This document shows positions 15,640-23,687 of a DNA stretch of 39,396 nucleotides, piece after piece. A program made the translations under genes and the position numbers. This DNA is from Lachnospiraceae bacterium UBA7143. Its GTDB lineage: Bacteria; Bacillota; Clostridia; Lachnospirales; Lachnospiraceae. Every line of letters begins with the position of its first letter. The first letter of the stretch is position 1. The DNA lies in NCBI GenBank assembly GCA_002491905.1, contig DKWV01000033.1, positions 1 through 39,396 on the forward strand, written 5' to 3'. The notes below the pieces were generated by a model. The model was given only the letters and a program-made list of their open reading frames with translations, did not search any database and was not told the DNA's origin.

Positions 15640-17342
15640 TGAAAAACAGTAAGAAACAGGCATATAACCGAAAAACGGGCATATATATATCTTTGGCGGA
15701 AAACAGGAGGTTTCTCCTGTGCGCTTTTGCGTGGGGCGTTCCGTTTGCGTTATCCTGCGTGCTGGGGTGGCGGCTGGTTCATGAAGGGACGGTATTTGGC
15801 CCCGGCGGTTCGGCGGCGGCTTACGCGGGCAGCTTTTTCCTCTTTCTTTTGGAAACGGCGGTTTTATCCGTGCCTTCGGCGGTCCTTGCGGCGTTTGTAA
15901 TGCGGGGCAGGAGAGTGCCGGGCACTGCGGCAGAGAACAGGCAGGAGGCGGAGGACGCGTCAGAGGAGTGTTCGCGGCGGCCCATATGGCAGGTGTGGCT
16001 TTTTTACAGTCTGCTGATCTTCCTCTGCTGGATGCCGGTTTTTCTCGCCTACTATCCGTCGGTGTTCGCCTATGACGCGGAGGGGCAGCTCTATCAGGTG
16101 CTGGCCGGAGATTACAGCACACATCACCCATTACTGCATACCTTATTTCTGGGAGCTTTTTTCCGGCTGGGCATTGCGCTCGGTTCCTGCTCTGCGGGCA
16201 TGGCCGTTCATTCGGTGGTGCAGATGGCGCTGATGGCGGGGACTTTCGGCTGGGCGCTGTCCTTTCTGTACCAAAGACGGGTTCCGGGCTGGGGGCGGGT
16301 ACTTTTGTTCCTTTTTTTTTCGTTCTTTCCGGCAAACCCGGTTCTGGCGATGAGCACCACAAAGGATGTGCTCTTTGCAGCTTTTGTGCTGCTCTATACA
16401 TTGTGCCTTTACCGCATGGCGTGCGGCCGGGATGTGCGGCAGGGCGGGAAGGCACAGGCAGTTTACATTGTGGTTGGCGTTCTCATGCTGTTGTTTCGAA
16501 ACAATGCGGTGTATGCCTTTATAGTCAGCGTGCCGATTGTATATGCCGGACTCGCAGAGAGAAAACGGATGTATCTGCGCATGACGCTGCTCGTGTTTGC
16601 GTTGTTTGGCATTTGTGCCTTCTCACTGAAAGCCGTCACCCATGCGCAGAGCGGCAGTCCGCGGGAAATGCTGAGTGTGCCTCTGCAGCAGATGGCGCGC
16701 ACCCGGGTAAAGGCGGAGGAGGAGATCGATCCTTCGCTCCGGCAGGAACTGGAAAAGTACATTCCTTCAGAATGGGTCTTTGCGGCCTACAATCCTCATC
16801 TGGCTGACCCGGTGAAAAACCGCGCCGTAATCCATGACGATCCGGCGGGACTGATCAAGACGTGGATCAGACTTGGATTGCAGCATCCGGCCATTTACAT
16901 CGACGCCTTTCTGGATAATTCACTGGGACTATGGTATCTGTGGGACACCTCACATGCACAGGTGTACGGGATCGGTACGGAGAGCGGCTTTGGCTATCTC
17001 TCCACAGACAACCGCACGATGCCGGCAGGGTTTGAGGTGGAGGAGCACAGCCTTCTTCCGGGCCTGCGCGTTTTTATGGAGAGAATTGTGTCGGATAACG
17101 CATACGGCAGAATACCTGTGGTCAGGCTGCTTTTTGCGCCCGCCCTGTACTGGTGGCTGTTGTACCTGTGTCTTGTGACGGCCCTGTACAGAAAAAGATA
17201 CCGGGAGATACTGCCGGTGGTATTTCTGGTGGCCTATTGTCTGACCCTTCTGCTTTCGCCGACAGTGCTGGTACGGTATATTTACCCGTTGCTGGTAACG
17301 ATTCCCGTCATATTGCCATGCCTTATGACAACTGAAGATTGA
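15639..17342 (+). CDS. DUF6020 polytopic membrane protein
   Basis: A 567-residue protein with about 11 helices. After two N-terminal helices (about 26-46 and 65-90) comes a polar insert (about 90-112). Then comes the family hallmark, a helix ending in LCWMPVFLAYYPSVFAYDAE, followed by QVLAGDYSTHHPLLHTLFLG. The Asp in this first outer loop and the His pair resemble the acidic loop of GT-C sugar transferases, so a role in surface glycan assembly is possible but unproven. A soluble stretch (about 345-450) lies before the last helices. The start has no ribosome site but sits exactly where transcription should begin. An AGGAGG at about 15705 is followed only by an out-of-frame GTG. Confidence 0.85.
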   Translation: MKNSKKQAYNRKTGIYISLAENRRFLLCAFAWGVPFALSCVLGWRLVHEGTVFGPGGSAAAYAGSFFLFLLETAVLSVPSAVLAAFVMRGRRVPGTAAENRQEAEDASEECSRRPIWQVWLFYSLLIFLCWMPVFLAYYPSVFAYDAEGQLYQVLAGDYSTHHPLLHTLFLGAFFRLGIALGSCSAGMAVHSVVQMALMAGTFGWALSFLYQRRVPGWGRVLLFLFFSFFPANPVLAMSTTKDVLFAAFVLLYTLCLYRMACGRDVRQGGKAQAVYIVVGVLMLLFRNNAVYAFIVSVPIVYAGLAERKRMYLRMTLLVFALFGICAFSLKAVTHAQSGSPREMLSVPLQQMARTRVKAEEEIDPSLRQELEKYIPSEWVFAAYNPHLADPVKNRAVIHDDPAGLIKTWIRLGLQHPAIYIDAFLDNSLGLWYLWDTSHAQVYGIGTESGFGYLSTDNRTMPAGFEVEEHSLLPGLRVFMERIVSDNAYGRIPVVRLLFAPALYWWLLYLCLVTALYRKRYREILPVVFLVAYCLTLLLSPTVLVRYIYPLLVTIPVILPCLMTTED

Positions 17343-17420
17343 ATAGGGAGTGAAAATACACAATAAATTATAAAAATTTAAGAAAATTTTGTCTAAAATA
17401 TGCGTTTTCTATGAGAAATA

Positions 17421-17429
17421 TGCTATACT
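17421..17429 (+). promoter_or_regulatory. Extended -10 promoter of the alarmone synthetase gene
   Basis: TGCTATACT is an extended -10 element. The -35 region 17 bp upstream (TGCGTT, 17401-17406) is weak, as usual for this class. Initiation is expected near 17436. Confidence 0.6.
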
Positions 17430-17466
17430 AATGTGAGTAAGAAATAAATCCGGGGGATTCTTGAAT

Positions 17467-18123
17467 ATGGAAGTAGTAGTTGATAGAGAAAAAGACGGCG
17501 ATATAGACAGCTGGAAAGAGGTACAGCTGATTTATAATTCTGCCCTGAAGCAGATTGCCACGAAGCTTGAGATTCTGAATGATGAGTTTCAGCATGTGCA
17601 CAGATATAATCCGATCGAGCATATCAAATGGCGTATCAAGACGCCGGAGAGTATTGTCAAGAAGCTGAAAAAGCATGGATATGAGTCTACCATAGACAAT
17701 ATGGTGAACCATGTCAACGACATTGCCGGTATCCGCGTGATCTGTTCCTTCGCGTCTGACATTTACCAGATTGCGGAGATGATCAGCAACCAGAGGGACA
17801 TCCGTGTCATATCCGTGAAGGATTATATTGTAAACCCGAAGGCCAGCGGGTACAAGAGCTACCACATGCTGGTGACAGTGCCGGTTTACCTTTCGGACCG
17901 CATTGCGGATACGAAGGTGGAGATCCAGATCCGCACGGTGGCGATGGATTTCTGGGCCAGCCTGGAGCATAAGATACACTATAAATTCGAGGGGAACGCT
18001 CCTGAGCATATCAAGGAGCAGCTTGTGGAATGCGCGCAGATGGTTGCCGCGTTGGATGCAAGGATGATGTCACTGAACGAGGAGATCCTACATATCGGGC
18101 AGGAGGAAGAGGAGAAGCAGTGA
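17467..18123 (+). CDS. Small alarmone synthetase (RelQ/YjbM-like)
   Basis: A 218-residue stand-alone synthetase expected to transfer pyrophosphate from ATP to GDP/GTP, making (p)ppGpp in the stringent response. The RelA/SpoT synthetase motifs are in order: HIKWRIKTPESIVKKLKKHG (52-71), NDIAGIRVIC (84-93), SGYKSYHMLV (127-136) and EIQIRTVAMDFWASLEHKI (152-170). There is no HD hydrolase, TGS or ACT domain, so it is of the small (SAS) class; length and motif spacing fit RelQ better than RelP. The ATG at 17467 lies 9 nt after GGGGGA. A TTG at 17461 is closer to that site and adds two residues. A terminator follows at 18138. Confidence 0.92.
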   Translation: MEVVVDREKDGDIDSWKEVQLIYNSALKQIATKLEILNDEFQHVHRYNPIEHIKWRIKTPESIVKKLKKHGYESTIDNMVNHVNDIAGIRVICSFASDIYQIAEMISNQRDIRVISVKDYIVNPKASGYKSYHMLVTVPVYLSDRIADTKVEIQIRTVAMDFWASLEHKIHYKFEGNAPEHIKEQLVECAQMVAALDARMMSLNEEILHIGQEEEEKQ

Positions 18124-18137
18124 GAAGATAGAAAGTG

Positions 18138-18166
18138 AAAGAGGGCCGTACAGTGGCTCTCTTTTT
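18138..18166 (+). terminator. Intrinsic terminator of the alarmone synthetase gene
   Basis: AAAGAGGGCC (18138-18147) pairs with GGCTCTCTTT (18155-18164) with one G-U pair and a 7-nt loop, followed by further T residues. Confidence 0.75.
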
Positions 18167-18445
18167 CCGACTCTGCTTATGCGACTAAAATGAGGAGTGC
18201 CCAGGCACCTTTCGGCACCCGGGCTATTATGAAAAAATTTATCTATGTGTGTAATAGTTACACGACATCTCGTGTTGTTTTTGTATAAATTGAGTATACT
18301 TCTGAAATGTGAATAAATTATGAACAAACTGTAAAGTTATAGTAAATATTTATAAAGATGTAAAAAATAGGAAGAAAAATATATGCAAAATGCACAATAA
18401 AATTTCGGCAAAAGGAGAATGGAGAGGGGCGGATAGTTTTCACTG
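18167..18445. other. AT-rich gap without a recognisable gene
   Basis: Between the terminator and the next promoter I see no credible coding sequence. It holds a short GC-rich segment with GTGCC/GGCAC pairing (about 18199-18225) and a GTGTAA/TTACAC palindrome near 18250. A long A+T-rich stretch follows. A purine-rich AGGAG/AGAGGGG segment near 18414-18428 looks like a ribosome site but is followed only by a five-codon frame. Confidence 0.5.
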
Positions 18446-18474
18446 TTGTCATAAATGCGGAAAGATGTTAAAAT
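18446..18474 (+). promoter_or_regulatory. Sigma-A promoter of the coiled-coil protein gene
   Basis: TTGTCA (18446-18451), 17-bp spacer, TAAAAT (18469-18474). Initiation near 18481 excludes the in-frame ATG at 18455 as a start. Confidence 0.75.
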
Positions 18475-18532
18475 GCAGACATGGTTTTTCAGTTTTGTGG
18501 CAAACATAATGACAAAGGAAGAGGGGATTATT

Positions 18533-19045
18533 ATGGATACTTTTATAGATAAGCTGGCTCAGAAGAAAAATGCGCAGGAGATGATCCGCGCGAACTCAGC
18601 GGCGGAGGCGGCAAGAATGGAGCAGATGCAGAAGCAGATGCAGGCTTATGATGAGGTTATGCAGGAGATCCGCCGGGTGAATATCAGGACGTCTGAGAAC
18701 GTGGAGAATGTGCGGAGCCTGCTGGCGCAGTGCATGGAAAAGCTGGAGGGCCTGGAAGCGGAGGACGGACAGACGGAGGATGCGGAAAAGCAGCTTGCCG
18801 GGATCAGGAGTCTTCTGGAGGAGAGGCTTACGCAGTCCGAGGAGTTTGTACACAGGGAAAACGTAAAGGTCTACCGTAATGTGCAGGCGGCTCTTACCGA
18901 GGAGCTCGAAAAACAGAACCAGACATCTAAGGGCAGCAGACTTCCCGTGGGACTGGCCATTGCCATTCTGGTCGGCGTTGTGGCGGACATCGCGGTCAAT
19001 CTGTTTTCGCTGTTTGTGCAGCTTACGAATTTTAAGCTGTTCTGA
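18533..19045 (+). CDS. Coiled-coil protein with C-terminal membrane anchor
   Basis: A 170-residue protein I cannot assign to a family. Residues about 5-60 are Gln/Met/Glu-rich with strong coiled-coil character (ARMEQMQKQMQAYDEVMQEI). A second helical stretch covers about 65-140. One hydrophobic helix (about 145-167, VGLAIAILVGVVADIAVNLF) near the C-terminus would tether it to the membrane with the coiled coil in the cytoplasm. The start at 18533 has GAGGGG 6 nt upstream and lies just after the promoter. It precedes the M23 peptidase gene by about 40 bp in the same direction with no terminator. It is likely co-transcribed and may act as an envelope scaffold. Confidence 0.75.
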   Translation: MDTFIDKLAQKKNAQEMIRANSAAEAARMEQMQKQMQAYDEVMQEIRRVNIRTSENVENVRSLLAQCMEKLEGLEAEDGQTEDAEKQLAGIRSLLEERLTQSEEFVHRENVKVYRNVQAALTEELEKQNQTSKGSRLPVGLAIAILVGVVADIAVNLFSLFVQLTNFKLF

Positions 19046-19058
19046 TTTCAGGGAAAAT

Positions 19059-19112
19059 ATGTCGGAAAAGACACAGATAATTATTTATGAAAATATTGAG
19101 CAGACATTATAA
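19059..19112 (+). CDS. Putative 17-codon leader ORF
   Basis: ATG at 19059 follows CAGGGA at 5-nt spacing and opens a frame MSEKTQIIIYENIEQTL ending at TAA 19110-19112. The frame overlaps the first possible start of the M23 gene (19087). Its stop lies 4 nt before that gene's second in-frame ATG (19117). Neither M23 start has a ribosome site of its own, so translation of this short frame could deliver ribosomes to the peptidase gene. It may be chance. Confidence 0.35.
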   Translation: MSEKTQIIIYENIEQTL

Positions 19113-20670
19113 AAAAATGAAAATTGCATATATTAAGGTTGCGGTGTTTGCAAGTGTTGTCGCAGCCTTTTTCCTGCCTAACATGCAGACGTTTAAAAGC
19201 GACGGGGACAACCTCTTTACGGTGTACCTAAACGGTATGTGCGTGGGTGTGATGGGCAATGTCGAGGAGGCGGATGAGTGCCTGATTGCGGCCAGAAAGG
19301 AACTTGCGTCCAGCAGTGATGAGATGGTGCTGGCGGAGAGTGATCTGAGCTGGGAAGGGAAAGAGGTGCTCTGGGGCGCTGTAGATGACAAAGATGTCAT
19401 AATTGACAACATGCTTACGGCCCTGCGGGGCAGCGTCAAGGAAACGCTGAACCGTTCCTTTACTGTAAAGATCAACGAGTACACGGTCAATTTGTCAAGT
19501 ACGCAGGAGGTGCTTGCGCTTTTGCAGGCTTCCATCAAAAAATATGACAGCGGCAACGATTACTATGCGGATCTGGTCATGGATTCCGGCAGAGAGCTCA
19601 ATGTGCTGACGACGCAGATTTATTCTGCCAAAGAGCAGAAGGAAGAGGCGGAGGAGGCCGAGGAGGTTATGACCAGCTCGGGAATCAATGCGGTGCTGGA
19701 CGATATTTTTGAGGATATTGAGCCGGCTTTGGAGAAAGATTTCTCTGATTACGAGCTGGGGCTTCTGGAGTTGGATTTCGGTGATACGGTGGAGGTGGTG
19801 GAGTCCTATCTGCAGGACTACGAGCTGACGCCTTTGGAGCAGGCTATCGACGAAGTGACCAAAGATCAGGAGAAAGAGCAGATTTATGAGGTGGTTGCGG
19901 GGGACACGCTTTCCCAGATCGCTGAGAAGAATGAGATACCGTTAGATGAACTGATCGCCATGAACGAGACCATAGAGGATGAGAACTCTATGATCCGTGT
20001 GGGGGACGAGCTGATTGTGACTGTGCCGGAGCCGGAGCTTTCCGTGGAGCGCACGGAGCAGATGTACTATGAAGAGGATTACGAGGCGGACATTATCTAT
20101 GTAGACAATGATGACTGGTATACGAACCAGACGCAGACTCTGCAGGAGCCTTCCGCGGGTCACCGTAAGGTTGTGGCGGATGTGTCCTATCGCAATAATG
20201 AAGAGGTTTCACGGGAGATTTTGAAGGAGGAGATCACCTATGCGGCTGTGCCCAAGATTGTGGAGCGCGGCACGAAAATTCCGCCCACCTATCTGAAGCC
20301 GATTTCTGGAGGAAGACTTTCTTCCAGATTTGGCAGACGGAAGGCTCCCACCAGAAGGGCCAGCACTTATCATAAAGGCGTGGACTGGGCGACCCCAGTA
20401 GGTACGGCAGTTATGGCGTCCTGTGCGGGAACGGTCTCCAAAGCAGGATGGGGCAGCGGTTACGGCTATGTGGTTTATATTAATCATGCGGACGGCAGAC
20501 AGACCCGCTACGGACATTTGAGCAAGGTTCTGGTAAAACAGGGACAGACGGTGAGCCAGGGGCAGAAGATTGCCTTAAGCGGCAATACGGGTGTGAGCAC
20601 GGGACCGCATATTCACTTTGAAATCCTCATAAACGGGACGCAGGTGGATCCGTTCCAGTACCTCAATTGA
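19087..20670 (+). CDS. M23 peptidoglycan endopeptidase with LysM and G5 domains
   Basis: A 527-residue exported wall hydrolase. An N-terminal hydrophobic helix (about 13-30) acts as signal or anchor. An acidic helical region (about 100-260) follows, then a LysM motif (about 264-312, VVAGDTLSQIAEKNEIPLDE). Then come a G5-like module (about 360-396, EEITYAAVPKIVERGTK) and the M23 domain (about 400-527). Its zinc and catalytic residues are all visible: His429 and Asp433 in HKGVDWATP, His477 in YGHLS, and His508/His510 in GPHIHFEI. It should cut peptidoglycan cross-bridges. The start is uncertain: 19087 and 19117 both lack ribosome sites and may depend on the short frame at 19059. murA follows with its own promoter. 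Confidence 0.93.
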   Translation: MKILSRHYKKMKIAYIKVAVFASVVAAFFLPNMQTFKSDGDNLFTVYLNGMCVGVMGNVEEADECLIAARKELASSSDEMVLAESDLSWEGKEVLWGAVDDKDVIIDNMLTALRGSVKETLNRSFTVKINEYTVNLSSTQEVLALLQASIKKYDSGNDYYADLVMDSGRELNVLTTQIYSAKEQKEEAEEAEEVMTSSGINAVLDDIFEDIEPALEKDFSDYELGLLELDFGDTVEVVESYLQDYELTPLEQAIDEVTKDQEKEQIYEVVAGDTLSQIAEKNEIPLDELIAMNETIEDENSMIRVGDELIVTVPEPELSVERTEQMYYEEDYEADIIYVDNDDWYTNQTQTLQEPSAGHRKVVADVSYRNNEEVSREILKEEITYAAVPKIVERGTKIPPTYLKPISGGRLSSRFGRRKAPTRRASTYHKGVDWATPVGTAVMASCAGTVSKAGWGSGYGYVVYINHADGRQTRYGHLSKVLVKQGQTVSQGQKIALSGNTGVSTGPHIHFEILINGTQVDPFQYLN

Positions 20671-20757
20671 CGGTTTTGCGGGGAAAATATCGATGCCCTA
20701 GTGCTGCGGACGGGTGCGCACAGGCTGCAGCCGCGCGCAGACGAACAAATGGTCGCC

Positions 20758-20785
20758 TTTACAACCGTCCAGAATCTGGTATACT
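20758..20785 (+). promoter_or_regulatory. Sigma-A promoter of murA
   Basis: TTTACA (20758-20763), 16-bp spacer, TATACT (20780-20785). Initiation near 20792 gives a leader of about 43 nt. Confidence 0.7.
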
Positions 20786-20834
20786 GTATTTTAATGTTTG
20801 AGTTTTTTCGATTGAGAAAGGCAAGTAAACATAA

Positions 20835-22127
20835 ATGGAACAATATGCGATTAAAGGTGGGAATCCGTTAGTCGGCGAGGTGGAGATCGGCGGCGCGAAG
20901 AACGCGGCTCTGGCGATCCTTGCCGCCGCCATTATGACGGACGAAACCGTGTTGATAGAAAATGTGCCTGATGTCAGGGACACCAATGTCATGATGCAGG
21001 CTATGGAAAGTATTGGCGTTGTAATCAATCGTTTGGACAGACACACAGTGAAGATTAACGCTTCACAGGTTCACGATCTGGTGATTGAAGACGATTATAT
21101 CAAGAAAATCAGGGCCTCCTATTATCTGTTAGGAGCGCTTCTCGGCAAATACAGTAAGGCGGAAGTTGCCCTTCCGGGCGGCTGTAATATCGGACTTAGG
21201 CCTATCGACCAGCATATCAAGGGCTTTCGGGCTTTGGGGGCAAGCGTCAGGATTGAGCACGGTCTGATTATTACGGAGGCGGCGAAACTGAAGGGAAACC
21301 ATATCTACATGGATGTGGTAACCGTGGGCGCAACCATGAATGTGATGATGACCGCTGTGATGGCGGAGGGCACCACCGTGATTGAGAACGCGGCGAAGGA
21401 GCCCCATGTCGTTGATCTGGCGAACTTCTTAAACAGCATGGGCGCAAACATCAAAGGTGCGGGTACGGATGTGATTCGTATTAAAGGCGTATCGAAGCTG
21501 CACGGGACGGAGTATGGCATTATTCCCGATCAGATTGAGGCGGGCACGTTTATGTTTGCGGCGGCGGTGACGAAGGGCGATGTGACGGTGAAGAATGTGA
21601 TCCCCAAGCATTTGGAGTCCATCAGCGCGAAACTTTTGGAGATTGGCTGTGAGATAGAGGAATCGGACGATGCCGTGCGTGTGGTGGCGGCGAAGCCTCT
21701 GGGACACACCCATGTGAAGACCCTGCCTTATCCCGGCTTTCCCACGGATATGCAGCCACAGATTACAGTGGCATTGGGCCTTTCTGCGGGTACCAGTATT
21801 GTGACGGAGAGCATTTTTGAAAATCGCTTTAAATATGTGGACGAGCTCACCTGTATGGGCGCCAACATCAAGGTGGAGGGCAATACGGCGATTATCGACG
21901 GCGTGCCGAAATATACCGGGGCGAATATTACCGCGCCGGATCTAAGGGCGGGCGCGGCGCTTGTGATAGCGGCGCTTGCGGCGGATGGAATCAGCACGGT
22001 GGATGACATCAAGTATATTGAGCGTGGCTATGAGGATTTTCATTTGAAACTGCAGGCGCTGGGAGCGCAGATTGATCTGGTTACCACGGAGCGGGAGCTG
22101 CAGAAGTTTAAGTTAAAAGTAGGCTGA
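20835..22127 (+). CDS. murA: UDP-N-acetylglucosamine 1-carboxyvinyltransferase
   Basis: A 430-residue cytoplasmic enzyme that transfers enolpyruvate from PEP to UDP-GlcNAc, the first committed step of peptidoglycan synthesis. The PEP-binding Lys22 is in GGAKNAALAIL. The catalytic cysteine is Cys117 in LPGGCNIGLRPIDQHI, the residue alkylated by fosfomycin, so this copy should be fosfomycin-sensitive at the active site. GFPTDMQPQ carries the catalytic Asp region. Length and both domains are complete. The ribosome site is weak (AAAGG 13 nt before the ATG). Firmicutes often carry two murA genes; which paralogue this is cannot be told here. Confidence 0.97.
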   Translation: MEQYAIKGGNPLVGEVEIGGAKNAALAILAAAIMTDETVLIENVPDVRDTNVMMQAMESIGVVINRLDRHTVKINASQVHDLVIEDDYIKKIRASYYLLGALLGKYSKAEVALPGGCNIGLRPIDQHIKGFRALGASVRIEHGLIITEAAKLKGNHIYMDVVTVGATMNVMMTAVMAEGTTVIENAAKEPHVVDLANFLNSMGANIKGAGTDVIRIKGVSKLHGTEYGIIPDQIEAGTFMFAAAVTKGDVTVKNVIPKHLESISAKLLEIGCEIEESDDAVRVVAAKPLGHTHVKTLPYPGFPTDMQPQITVALGLSAGTSIVTESIFENRFKYVDELTCMGANIKVEGNTAIIDGVPKYTGANITAPDLRAGAALVIAALAADGISTVDDIKYIERGYEDFHLKLQALGAQIDLVTTERELQKFKLKVG

Positions 22128-22132
22128 TGGTA

Positions 22133-22161
22133 TTGACATGTTCCTTGTATAGGTGTATGTT
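22133..22161 (+). promoter_or_regulatory. Sigma-A promoter of metK
   Basis: TTGACA (22133-22138), 17-bp spacer, TATGTT (22156-22161), starting 5 bp after the murA stop. Initiation near 22168, about 44 nt before the riboswitch aptamer. Confidence 0.75.
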
Positions 22162-22211
22162 AGTGTACGGATAAGAAATGCAGGCAGAAAATTTCATATT
22201 GTGATATCTTT

Positions 22212-22324
22212 CTCTTATTCAGAGTGGTGGAGATACATAGGATCGATGAAGCCACGGCAACCCCTGTATGGAAGGTGCCAACCTGAGCGAGACCGTGAAA
22301 ACGGTACAGATCGAACAATAAGAG
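22212..22324 (+). ncRNA. SAM-I (S-box) riboswitch aptamer
   Basis: The aptamer shows the S-box core: AGAGTGGTGGAG near 22221-22232, GATCGATGAAGCCACGGCAA at 22241-22260, and GGTGCCAACCTGAGCGA at 22274-22290. Helix P1 is closed by CTCTTATT (22212-22219) and AATAAGAG (22317-22324). It lies in the metK leader, as expected for sensing S-adenosylmethionine, the product of MetK. When SAM is bound, P1 forms and frees the downstream terminator arm. Without SAM, AATAAG (22317-22322) can pair with CTTATT (22350-22355) of the terminator, giving an antiterminator. Confidence 0.95.
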
Positions 22325-22344
22325 GATTTGATGCAGCATGTCGG

Positions 22345-22383
22345 GTCCGCTTATTTCGAGAGAAGTAAGGGGACTTTCTTTTA
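22345..22383 (+). terminator. SAM-responsive intrinsic terminator
   Basis: The arms GTCC-g-CTTA-TTTC and GAAG-TAAG-g-GGAC pair across a GAGA tetraloop (22345-22374) with one G-G mismatch. TTTCTTTT follows. The CTTATT part of the 5' arm is also complementary to the 3' strand of P1 of the aptamer, the element expected for on/off switching. Confidence 0.85.
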
Positions 22384-22442
22384 TGCGCAGACCCGTGCAT
22401 AGGAAATTTTCCACAAACAAAAAATAAAAAAGGAGAGGAAAA

Positions 22443-23624
22443 ATGGAGAAGAGATTATTTACATCCGAGTCAGTAACCGAAGGACATCCTGACAAAGTCT
22501 GCGACGCGATTTCCGACGCAATTCTGGACGCATGCATGGAGAAGGATCCCATGAGCCGTGTGGCCTGCGAGACGGCGGTCTGCACCGGGTTCGTGCTGGT
22601 GACAGGTGAGATCACCACCAATGCGTACGTGGATATGCAGAAAATTGTGCGCGATACCGTAAAGGAGATCGGCTACACAAAGTCCGAGTATGGATTTGAC
22701 GGCAACACCTGCGCAGTGTTCGTGGCGATTGACGAGCAGTCGGCGGATATTGCAATGGGCGTTGACAAGGCGCTGGAGGCGAAGAAGGGTGAGCAGAAGG
22801 ATGACCTTGATACCGGTGCGGGTGATCAGGGTATGATGTTTGGCTATGCGACCAACGAGACGGAAGAGTACATGCCTTATCCCATTCATCTGGCGCATAA
22901 GCTGGCGCTGCAGCTCACGAAGGTACGTAAGGACGGCACCCTCAAGTACTTAAGGCCCGACGGCAAGAGCCAGGTTTCCGTGGAGTACGACGAGGCTGGC
23001 AAGCCGGTTCGTCTGGAGGCGGTTGTGTTATCTACCCAGCATGACGATGACGTGTCACAGGAGCAGATTCACGAGGATATTAAAAAATATGTGTTTGATC
23101 CCGTTCTGCCAAAGGACATGGTGGACGACCAGACTAAGTTCTTTATCAATCCTACAGGCCGTTTCGTGATCGGTGGCCCCCACGGCGACGCGGGCCTGAC
23201 AGGCCGTAAGATCATTGTGGACACCTACGGCGGTTACGCCCGTCACGGCGGCGGCGCTTTCTCCGGCAAGGACTGCACGAAGGTGGACCGTTCCGCGGCT
23301 TACGCAGCGCGCTATGTGGCGAAAAATATTGTGGCTGCAGGCATTGCGGACAAGTGTGAGATCCAGCTCTCCTACGCGATCGGTGTGGCACAGCCCACGT
23401 CCGTTATGGTGGACACCTTCGGCACGGGTAAGATTGCGGACGATAAGCTGGTGGATATTGTGCGTGAGAACTTTGACTTAAGACCGGCAGGCATCATCAG
23501 GATGCTCGACCTTCGCCGCCCGATTTACAAGCAGACTGCGGCATATGGACACTTTGGCCGAAACGATCTGGATCTGCCCTGGGAGAAACTTGACAAGGTG
23601 GATGCGCTGAAGAAGTATCTGTAA
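22443..23624 (+). CDS. metK: S-adenosylmethionine synthetase
   Basis: A 393-residue cytoplasmic enzyme making S-adenosylmethionine from methionine and ATP. The methionine/ATP-binding SVTEGHPDKVCDAISDAILD is at about 9-28, GAGDQGMMFGYA is near 125, and the phosphate-loop signature GGGAFSGKD is near 267-275. All three are intact and the length is normal. GGAGAGG precedes the ATG. The gene is controlled by the SAM-I riboswitch and terminator in its leader and ends at a strong intrinsic terminator, so it is a single-gene unit with product feedback. Confidence 0.98.
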   Translation: MEKRLFTSESVTEGHPDKVCDAISDAILDACMEKDPMSRVACETAVCTGFVLVTGEITTNAYVDMQKIVRDTVKEIGYTKSEYGFDGNTCAVFVAIDEQSADIAMGVDKALEAKKGEQKDDLDTGAGDQGMMFGYATNETEEYMPYPIHLAHKLALQLTKVRKDGTLKYLRPDGKSQVSVEYDEAGKPVRLEAVVLSTQHDDDVSQEQIHEDIKKYVFDPVLPKDMVDDQTKFFINPTGRFVIGGPHGDAGLTGRKIIVDTYGGYARHGGGAFSGKDCTKVDRSAAYAARYVAKNIVAAGIADKCEIQLSYAIGVAQPTSVMVDTFGTGKIADDKLVDIVRENFDLRPAGIIRMLDLRRPIYKQTAAYGHFGRNDLDLPWEKLDKVDALKKYL

Positions 23625-23652
23625 TAGATCCGGTTGGTTATATGGTTATGCG

Positions 23653-23684
23653 CGCCCTGAAAGAGAAGTCTTTCAGGGCGTTTT
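23653..23684 (+). terminator. Intrinsic terminator of metK
   Basis: A perfect 12-bp stem, CGCCCTGAAAGA and TCTTTCAGGGCG, with a GAAG loop and TTTT. It stands between metK and the converging ECF/ABC operon; the U tract is on the metK side. Confidence 0.92.
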
Positions 23685-23687
23685 CTG

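Noticed and set aside
15702..15721. AGGAGG within an ACAGGAG/CTCCTGT hairpin as an internal start of the DUF6020 gene
   Set aside because: The GTG that follows is out of frame, and starting there would remove part of the first membrane helix.
15565..16455. Minus-strand open frame opposite the DUF6020 gene
   Set aside because: Proline/arginine-rich antisense translation with no domain, overlapping a clear membrane protein and its promoter.
18193..18225. GC-rich repeats with GGCAC as a regulatory RNA
   Set aside because: Pairing is short and ambiguous, with no T run or conserved riboswitch core.
18455..18532. Longer start for the coiled-coil protein
   Set aside because: The extra codons lie inside the promoter and before the predicted start of transcription; GAGGGG supports 18533.
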